Origin: Magicicada septendecula
Taxonomy: Eukaryota; Arthropoda; Insecta; Hemiptera; Cicadidae
DNA length: 64,000 nt
Reading direction: 5' to 3'
Assembly: GCA_034769895.1 (NCBI GenBank)
Contig: CM068373.1
Coordinates: 197,512,134-197,576,133, forward strand
Positions 56,611-64,000 of the stretch are shown piece by piece. The notes under the pieces were generated by a model. The model was given only the letters and a program-made list of their open reading frames with translations, ran no database searches and was not told where the DNA came from. The stretch's first letter is position 1. The number at the start of each line of letters is the position of its first letter. A program made the position numbers and the translations under genes.

Positions 56611-57989
56611 CACGTTTGTTCCTCTTTGTGTGTGTGTGTGTGTGTGCGCGCGTGTTTCATCTCTCTAAATACGTTAGTAATCTAATTACAGTGGTAGAAG
56701 TACCTTACCTAGGACAGTACATAACATGCCCAGTACTCAGTGTAACTGTTTTATGGTCAAAGCCACACCAACACTTAACAAGATCGCGTTAAAGCAAATG
56801 AAAACTCCAAGCAGTAAGTGGATGCGAACGAGACAGAAATAAAACTTGACCGTGCGATGTGAAACGAGTAGAATTTGCGGCTGTCAGGTGATGTGCGTTT
56901 TGGAAATTGATTTGTGATTTGCTTGGTTGAACTATACAAATCATATTTTATGTTCATAAAGATTGCAAAATTTAAACAAATCATTTTTAAAATATATATT
57001 ATCCATTTATTTATATTTAATAAAAAATACTATAATATATTTCAATTTTTCTGACGTAAGTTATAAGTGTGTACTTATTGGCATAAAACACTATTGGTTA
57101 CCAACGTTTCTAATTGGTAACAAAACAATTTTTTAAATTAGTTCCCAGCCTATTGTTGGATGTCTCCTTCAGACCCCTACGTCGCAGTACACCTGCAGTA
57201 CTCCTGTCTTGACTTCCTAGTAGCAGGATCTTATGGCAACGCCGCATCAAGACTAGTAATGTTTCTTGTCGCCTACAGAATGGATATCATGTGCATCTTC
57301 TATATCGTTTTTAACATTGGTGCTGTAAAGAAGCTAACAAGTTGTTGAGCATTCCGTCATGTCATGTTAATAATCTTATTAAATAATGTGGTATTTTACC
57401 ACACTCAGAACATATAGGCCTAAGTAAAATTGGTTTAAATTTTGGTTTTAATTATATTTTCAGATGTGTTGGGGAAACAATAATAAATCATCAAAATTCC
57501 TCAATTAAACTAACATGGAAATTTCAAAATATTTTTTTTAAATTTATACAATTGTGTTTTGTCGAATGAAAAATTGTAATCGACACAGATAATTATGAAA
57601 GTAAGATATGTAAGCTGCCTGAGATGCAGAATTTGCTCACTATTTTGAACGGAGGATGTTTATTATTAAGTATATTTTAATATGAGATGATTTTGAACTG
57701 TCTAGAGTAAACACTAAAAATTCTAAACTTTAGCAGTGGGATTTTAGTAAAAATTTATAACCATAATGCCTAAATAATAATTAATTTAGTCCTAACTTTT
57801 AAGTTTACATATGTTTTTATAACCATATATAGGCCTACATGGTTAAAACATCACAGATATACACCACTGATAGCAATACAGTATATAAAATTTTGTAAAC
57901 ATAGATTACAAACGTTTTGAAGACGACCCAAAATTTTCAGTGAGCGTCAAGTAGTCTTAAATTTGTCAAACTATTAAAGACATGGAGTT
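56611..57989. other. Unassigned sequence with short GT/CG tract
   Basis: A GT then CG microsatellite lies at about 56,629-56,653. The rest is AT-rich. A short open frame at 57,160-57,348 has no recognisable domain. Confidence 0.45.
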
Positions 57990-58590
57990 TTTGAATAAAA
58001 TTCCACCTGATATGATCCCCTACACAGGCTTTTACAACTTCCTAAAAATTTTGAGTTTCCTATTTTTGGTTCGTCGTACGCAAACGTTAAAAAACGTTCG
58101 TACTTAACTCTACATTCCCATTGGAATTAAAATTCCCTTTAGTCTGACACCCAGTTAGATATTTCCATTTCTCAAAAATGTTTATTCCCTTTTAGGCTCT
58201 AGCGTTATAACATTTTGAAATTTGTAAATCTCTACACGCGTTAAAAGTTTGAAAAATTCCCATTGATTTGATACTCCACATATATTTTTGCAATTTTGTC
58301 AATATTTTTACCCACTTCTTAGACTCTGGTAGCTCAAATTTAAAATATCAGAAACTGAACGCTATATTTACGTTTTAATTAAAATTCCCTCTAATTTAAA
58401 ACTTTATATGTACTTTTGCTGTTTTTTTGAAATTTTAAACCCACATTTTTGTCTTCTGCCTCCTATTTTGGGCGTATTAATCTCAGAACCAGACAATAGA
58501 GATCTAGGGTAAAATTGTGGACATAGAGTACACGTCAAGTTCTACGAAACGCGCTTGATGCGTTCAAAAGTTATTATGAGACACACCCTA
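57990..58590. repeat. Degenerate ~128-bp tandem repeat (four to five units)
   Basis: The word AAAATTCC(C) recurs at 57,997, 58,129, 58,253 and 58,381, and a weaker form at about 58,512. Spacings are 132, 124, 128 and ~131. Other words keep phase with it: TTTGA/GATACTCC-like after it, then ATTTTT-ACCCAC, then GACTCTGG/GGCTCTAG. Units are strongly diverged. Confidence 0.6.
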
Positions 58591-61288
58591 CAACAGTAGA
58601 CAAATGCCAAACTGTCAAGTTACAACTAAAAACTCGTTCCTTACCTGACCTAAGACTCCATGTTTAAAATGTTATCTCGTAATACAATATTCTCGTTTTT
58701 GATATAGACTTACTTTAATGTAAAAATAAACACATAGTACACACGTACATTACATAATGTATTTATTAAATGAATATTAAAAAATATTACTTTAGGCGCA
58801 ATAATATGGAAAAACTACGAAATAAAACTCCTAAAGTTTTTATAAGTCGTGTAAAACGTTTACAAGTAACAAGACACGCTAGTCTCTAACAGAATTATCT
58901 CACAGCACACAATAGCACAACAGTTTTGTTGATATTTATATTGTACGGAAGTATTGTATATGAGTACTATATTATGGTATATTGTATATGAATATACGCC
59001 TGCATTAACAACTTTTCGAACAGTATCACATTTTTTTTTTCTTTCACAGATAGTTTTAAATTTTTTGGGTGAAATACAGTTTGATTCCACAACAGTTTGA
59101 TTGATATCCACAAACAACGCATACGATTCAAATCCGTGAGCAAGTACCTCCTTGTTATCTTCAATCCCTTACCAAAAACAGACTGGTCGCATTTACAAAT
59201 TGTACAGTGATTTTTGGCTAGTAATTAATGAAATAGTGGAGAAATTTGCAGCATCTTGGAGAGTTATATCAAAGGATTCGGGACTGTTGCGTCACTACTG
59301 TCACAGTAGGCCATAAATTTAGGCCGTTGTGTTACTAGTCAGACAAACGCCACTACATTAGACAACGTGACCACTACTTTAGACCACGCCACTAAGAGTA
59401 TTACCGCGCAGACGAGACTGCGTTTCTAGTGTTGCACTACTCTAGGTAAACGTCTCAATTCAATTCATATTACTTCAGAAAATGTGTTTAGATAAAATAT
59501 GTAACGTATTGCCACGTTACATATCCAGGGAACCCATCTTAACTGACATCTGCCAATTACATGGGCTGCCTACGTTGTAACGAACAGTTATTATTAAAGT
59601 CAAATTAATTGAACAAATTACTTAATATAACTATAAGGAAACAAGGGAAGTATTGTACTGATTTATGCACTCATTTTCATGTGTAACAAGACGACTTCTC
59701 TTTATTAACAACAGTTACTAAAAGATCCCATGACATCATTAATTAAACTAAAATATTTAAATGCTTTTCATAAAACTTTGGGATCAAACTGATTATTTAT
59801 TCCTATAACTCGGATCCGAGTTTACTTTAGGTATATTTATAGTAAAGACTTCTAATTATTTTCAGTTCATCTAGACGCTTGCAAGACTTCTTTTACCATT
59901 TGAAGAATGGTATTATTACTTGAAGTGATAATAAATTACATTTACATTTAAGGCGTTACAACGTATGATAATTGAATCTTACAGTAAACTCTTAGATTGT
60001 CTCATTTTAATTTTAAATAAAATTAATCGTCTTTGAAAAGTCTCTTTTTAATGTGAGTTGTGTATCAAATATGATTAACTCTCGATAGCCAAGCTATCGA
60101 GTCACCTTTACAATTGGTCGTAGTAACCTCGTCATGGGGTGTCGGTCTTGGGAATTCTCGGAGTCGTCGTCCTCATCTGGGTCGTGTCTTCGGCAAGAAT
60201 TAGGTCGGATGTTCACTGCGGAGATTGAAGTTTCTTTGGTGAAAGTAGGTGTAGATTCACGGAGGTCCTCGTCAGCGTCTTATGCATCGTATACATGTAT
60301 TTATGAAGTTTATGCAGATCACATCTTCAGGAGTGATGTTGTAATTGGATTTACCTCTTGTGGGGAGACGTCATCTTGTTTACCACTAGTTTAGTTTTTG
60401 TTTTACTTATTGCATTTCCTTCTTAACACATTTTTATATTATACATACATTATACAATGCTCTCCACGTTTAGCAGTGGTAGCTAATATTCTAAAGTTAA
60501 ATAAAAAAACAAATACATTTTGGTGGAGCTCTCGCTCTTACGTCTGTACGGTGTGACGGCAACATAGCGACTCTTTCTCGATTCAACTGGCACACAACAA
60601 CGGAGAGGGGCAAGTACTCCGCGACAATATAGTTCCTATTTTTATTTAAGTTAACATTCTTATTACCAAAAACCATACATTAATTATACATATATAATTT
60701 AAGTGAGTTATTTTAACTGCTATTCGTGTCTTCAAATTTCTAATTATAAACATTATGATTTTTATATCTTCCTAAATTACAGACGACTCGATAAACACGT
60801 TGAGTCCGGAATTAACAGGTCACCGCATGATGACTAGCAAAGGGTTAATTATGATTATAATAACTTTTTACAATTCGACCTTTTTATTAGTGCTTCTGTT
60901 GATTTTCATTCACTTCTCATTCTCATACTGATTTAATACAGGGGCTTTAGGTTTAATAGTGCGATTTAAAAATACTTAATCGCTCGCAAACTTAATTTTT
61001 ATTTATTTAAGATTACAGTAGAATTAAATCGTCACAAATATCCATTAAATATTCACGCAGTGATTGTACTGGGGGACTAAGCTGCTATAGGAATCGTGCA
61101 TGTTTTTTTGCTTGCAACTTCTAAGCTGGGATTAGCGGGTTGCCCTTATGACGAACTCATCAGATTTGCGCAGTTACTCACCTTCTGATTAAACCTCGGT
61201 TTGTTTTAAAACCAAACACTTTTGAATCCAGAATCCAGAAGCTTTGCCTCTTTTGGTACTTCTCCGGCAGATATAATGGTAAAAGTAT
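58591..61288. other. Unassigned AT-rich sequence
   Basis: No coding region or RNA supported. The frame at 60,134-60,394 is serine-rich with no family features. 60,050-60,400 and 60,520-60,640 are more GC-balanced and could be old LTR or promoter remnants. Confidence 0.45.
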
Positions 61289-61746
61289 TGTTACGACGGT
61301 CTACCGATCATCGTAGGTACAGTGGAAAACAAAATACAAGACACCAATTAAGTCACTAATCACCATCTTTACTTATCACAATTAAACAGTTTATAAATAC
61401 TCATACAATATTTCCAGTTAGATTTGTCCAAACGCAATAACAATGTCTATTAATAGAGTTTCACACAATTATTAACACAATACTACTTCACTTCGACAAA
61501 CACTCAAGCCGTACTAGCGAAAATCGCTGACGTAACTGAACTGACAACCCGGCTGCTATGGCTTTATATACGCCGCGCTGAGGTCCAGTACAGATTTCCC
61601 TCCTTAACTGCACGCCGGCGGCTTAATGCGTATCTCAAGTGTTCCTGGAACTCACTAGAATCACCTACTTGAATGACGCAACAGCTACCACACTTGACGG
61701 GGGGAGTGGAGAATTTTCTGGGTTGTTCGGTAGGCTTCTCGTAACA
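61289..61746 (-). repeat. Gypsy-B 3' LTR (copy 2, 458 bp)
   Basis: Starts TGTTACGAG and ends GTCGTAACA on the minus strand. A TATA box (GTATATAAAGC) lies at about 61,562-61,572. It is homologous to 34,731-35,209. Confidence 0.9.
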
Positions 61747-62489
61747 CCACCCCCTCCTTAAGCCTGTTCGTCCCGAACTGGCAAACCGTCTCTGAAGGAA
61801 TACTTGGCCAGGCGATCTAGGTAGACGTCCTTGCTTGTTTTCCGGTTCTTCGAATTCAGTCTCGTGTGATCCGAACGTCTAGTTCCCAGGAATACGAGTC
61901 TTCCGCTCAACCGCTAGTTTTGCTGGAATCACTCCCGTTGCGTCATGTACTGATGACCTAAACACCACTGGCTGATCCAAGTCTGTTTGGTTTTCGTCAA
62001 CAACCTCTTGCGTAGCTTCATCTTCAGCAACTTTCCCCCCCGGGCGCTTCTATTAACTCAGGAACAAACAAGGGGTTTTCCTTGACACCCGTAGTTGGCT
62101 TTCCAGTCACTTCCTTTGCCGTTTCACGTATTTGTACTTACTCTACTAGTTCTTCTTCCATTTCCGGCTGGAATAGGAAAGGTTCCTCTTGACCAGACCT
62201 GTTGACTTCTTCTTCGGCCAATACCACTTGCTTAATTGAATGGTTGGTAGACCCTGTCATTTACCCATGCAAAGCTTTACGCCTCTTGGCGAACGTTCAG
62301 GACGTTCTCTCTTAAGTCCACAACAAATCCGTAGGCATTCACAATGTCCGTACCAAGAATTACTTCATCGACAATGTCTGCAACGAGCATTTGGTGGCTA
62401 AACACGAGAAGACCCGGGCGTACACGTACGTCTGTCTTTCCTAACACATTGTATTGTACAAAAGCTAAATAGAGGCTGGGGGTTGCTGA
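61747..62489 (-). pseudogene. Gypsy-B copy 2: protease and pol remnant
   Basis: Minus-strand remnant. The protease part reads HQMLVADIVDEVILGTDIVNAYGF across the site that gypsy-A interrupts in copy 1. It lacks ~24 bp that copy 1 has near 44,868-44,890. The acidic linker and the integrase-like stretch (VHDATGVIPAKL) follow, then the pol terminus. Frameshifts and a changed junction around 61,828-61,860 break the frame. No polymerase domains are present. Confidence 0.82.
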
Positions 62490-63122
62490 CTAAGTCAGGG
62501 CGCACGATGGACACTGTGGCGCCCGTGTCAATTGTAAATGCTGCAGGTTTGTCTTTAATGAATCCTTTGACATCAGGTTACCCGTGGTTTTATGAAGCCT
62601 GGAGACTGTGTGCATTTCCGTATCTTTACATCTCCAATTCATGCATTCACTCTCTTCTCTCCGATTTTTCGTCTGCCAACAATCTGCTTGTAGATGGCTA
62701 CTTTTCCCACACTTAGGTCTTCTGTCTTTATCCTTTTGTTCGAAAGATCGTTGTGGCGCTACTGACTTCTTAAACTGTTGTTCTTGAATCGTCTCTTTTT
62801 TCCGTCCGTTATGACAATACTGCGATACTGGATCCGTTTGACTACAACGTGATGACATACTTTGATTAATGTAGATCGCCCGGAAAGCTTCAAAACGGAG
62901 AGCGTGAACAAGGGCGTCTGAGCTATTGTGATGCCGTGCCATTCTTAACAATTGTAATTTACTATCTCTGATACCGTCAACAAACACGACGCGAGCAATT
63001 CTTCGGGATAAGCCAATCTCGTCAGTCGTCGACATTCCCTTCAAACTCTTGAAGGCTCTCCCCTGAACGCTGTCGCCTCGCTTTAAGTTGAACACGGTAC
63101 ACTTCGCACAAATGCTGGTCAC
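62490..63122 (-). pseudogene. Gypsy-B copy 2: gag C-terminus and nucleocapsid
   Basis: 210 codons containing VFVDGIRDSKLQLLRMARHH, LVHALRFEAFRA and the basic KKSVAPQRSFEQKDKDRRPK, then a damaged knuckle (CGKSSHLQADC, one cysteine pair lost). The C-terminal residues cross toward the protease start (about 62,510-62,560). It parallels 45,154-45,483 in copy 1. Confidence 0.82.
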
Positions 63123-63212
63123 CGTACCGTAATTCCAGAGCTTTTATTAATTCGGCATATGTGTTCTGGCTGTCAGATGGCACTTTGTGTATTAGCTCTG
63201 CGGCAGGTTCTT

Positions 63213-63804
63213 TTAACGCAAAAATGAGTGACCAGTGACCTCTCTGGTCAATGAATGAATCAGTGACCTCTCTTCTTCTGTCCAGTTATTTAAGCGAGCG
63301 GCAGCTTCAAATTGGCGATGGTAAGTTGCCCAGTGAGTGTTTCCATGAAACGATGGCGCCTTTGCAAAAACTGGCCCTACTTCAGTTAATAGCGTTCTTT
63401 GATTTCTCTGATACTTTGAATCTTCTAAACGTGACATACTTGTTTTCATAGTTGACATAGATTTTTCTGTTTCAGATATTCTGTCAACTTGTTTGTTCAG
63501 CTCACCTCATAACAGGCCGAATTTTGCAGTGATATCATCTTGTACGAACGCCTTAACGTCGTCCCCTTGACGACTAAATTCTTTTTTTTTGCCGTTTCTC
63601 TGGTGTTTTATTTTCACGCTTACATTTTTCGTCATATCGTCTTACTGTCTCTTTTGGTTGCCGTCGGCGCCTTTTCACTGTTTCTTCTCTTTCCTGTCTT
63701 TGTTCTTCTTTTTGTTGTTCCTGTGTTTGCCTTAGCATTACTCGGAATGCTTCTATCATCTGACTGGTATCCATTTTACTTTTATCAACTACCACTAACA
63801 CCAC
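63213..63804 (-). pseudogene. Gypsy-B copy 2: gag N-terminus
   Basis: Two frames. 63,574-63,804 begins at a probable gag start (MDTSQMIEAFRVMLRQTQEQ) and is a highly charged coiled-coil-like stretch rich in E, Q, K and R. 63,213-63,458 reads FHGNTHWATYHRQFEAAARLNNWTEEE, a capsid-like motif seen in arthropod gypsy Gag proteins. A break lies between about 63,460 and 63,580. This part has no counterpart in copy 1. Confidence 0.8.
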
Positions 63805-63864
63805 TCTTCTACGAAGTGTTCTCTGTTTCCACTGTTAACCGTTCTATCCCAGTTCTGACACCAC

Positions 63865-64000
63865 TGTTACGACGGTCTACTTGATTGTCGTAGCTACAGT
63901 GAAAAATAAAATACAAGACACCAATTAAATCACTAATCACCAGCTTTACTTATCACAATTAAATAGTTTATAATTAACTCGTACAATATTTCCAGTTAGA
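63865..64000 (-). repeat. Gypsy-B 5' LTR (copy 2, partial)
   Basis: The 3' end of the 5' LTR on the minus strand, matching 61,289-61,420. It continues beyond the window. Confidence 0.9.

Larger units (their letters stand above)
61289..64000 (-). mobile_element. Gypsy-B copy 2: internally deleted LTR element, runs off window
   Basis: In minus-strand order: 5' LTR (from the window edge to 63,865), a primer-binding-like TGGTGTCAGAACTGGG (about 63,849-63,864), gag, knuckle, protease, linker, integrase remnant, purine tract AAGGAGGGGGTGG and 3' LTR (61,289-61,746). RT, RNase H and the integrase core are missing. The overall layout matches copy 1 at 34.7-45.5 kb. Confidence 0.9.

Noticed and set aside
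60134-60394. Serine-rich 86-codon frame
   Set aside because: No domain, no relatives recognised, length expected by chance in GC-balanced DNA.

Overview
The window looks like a repeat-dominated stretch of an animal nuclear genome, most likely an arthropod and probably an insect. The sequence shows Jockey-type LINE, BEL/Pao, Ty3/gypsy and Penelope-like retroelements beside Kolobok-like and Tigger-like DNA transposons, AT-rich spacers, long microsatellites and satellite arrays. There are no bacterial operons. The organism call is inference from this mix. I could not support any ordinary host gene, rRNA or tRNA.

Layout. (1) 1-17.07 kb is a modular satellite domain: dozens of ~157-163 bp units, joined to recurring blocks. 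Block 'A' (~300 bp) carries a perfect 16-bp palindrome. Heads 'W' and 'X' share one junction motif. Tail 'T' has a CA/CAGA microsatellite and ends in a ~30-nt palindrome. A Tigger fragment (4.3-4.9 kb), a possible hAT end (0.56 kb) and a Penelope-like element (PLE-1, 10,079-12,701, 12-bp target duplication) interrupt it. (2) 17.27-21.09 kb is a second Penelope-like element (PLE-2) built as an inverted dimer: two 1,463-bp arms around an 849-bp unique centre. (3) 22.2-24.66 kb is a decayed Jockey-type LINE lacking its endonuclease. (4) 26,139-29,246 is a Kolobok-like DNA transposon with short inverted ends, TTAA flanks and a dead DDE transposase. (5) 29.25-34.73 kb has no assignable gene, only LTR/promoter-like stretches. 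(6) 34.73-45.48 kb is a nest: an internally deleted gypsy copy ('gypsy-B', minus strand) was split in its protease by a young, apparently intact gypsy element ('gypsy-A', 35,824-44,768, two 1,478-bp LTRs, gag and pol). (7) 46,586-47,664 is a 5'-truncated Jockey LINE with oligo(A) and a target duplication. (8) 49,005-55,377 is a BEL/Pao element (370-bp LTRs, 5-bp target duplication) that lacks an integrase. (9) 55,689-56,610 is a 19-bp minisatellite of about 48 units. (10) 57.99-58.59 kb is a degenerate ~128-bp tandem repeat. (11) 61,289-64,000 is a second gypsy-B copy with the same gross internal deletion, running off the window.

How parts relate. Only gypsy-A looks potentially autonomous. 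Its gag and pol overlap in a -1 arrangement with a canonical A AAA AAC slippery site and a stem-loop 7 nt downstream. The two gypsy-B copies keep gag and protease but have lost RT, RNase H and most of integrase, so they look like a non-autonomous family that needs enzymes in trans. Both PLE families carry hammerhead-ribozyme-like cores in their terminal repeats. Insertion order can be read from the nesting: satellite before PLE-1, and gypsy-B before gypsy-A.
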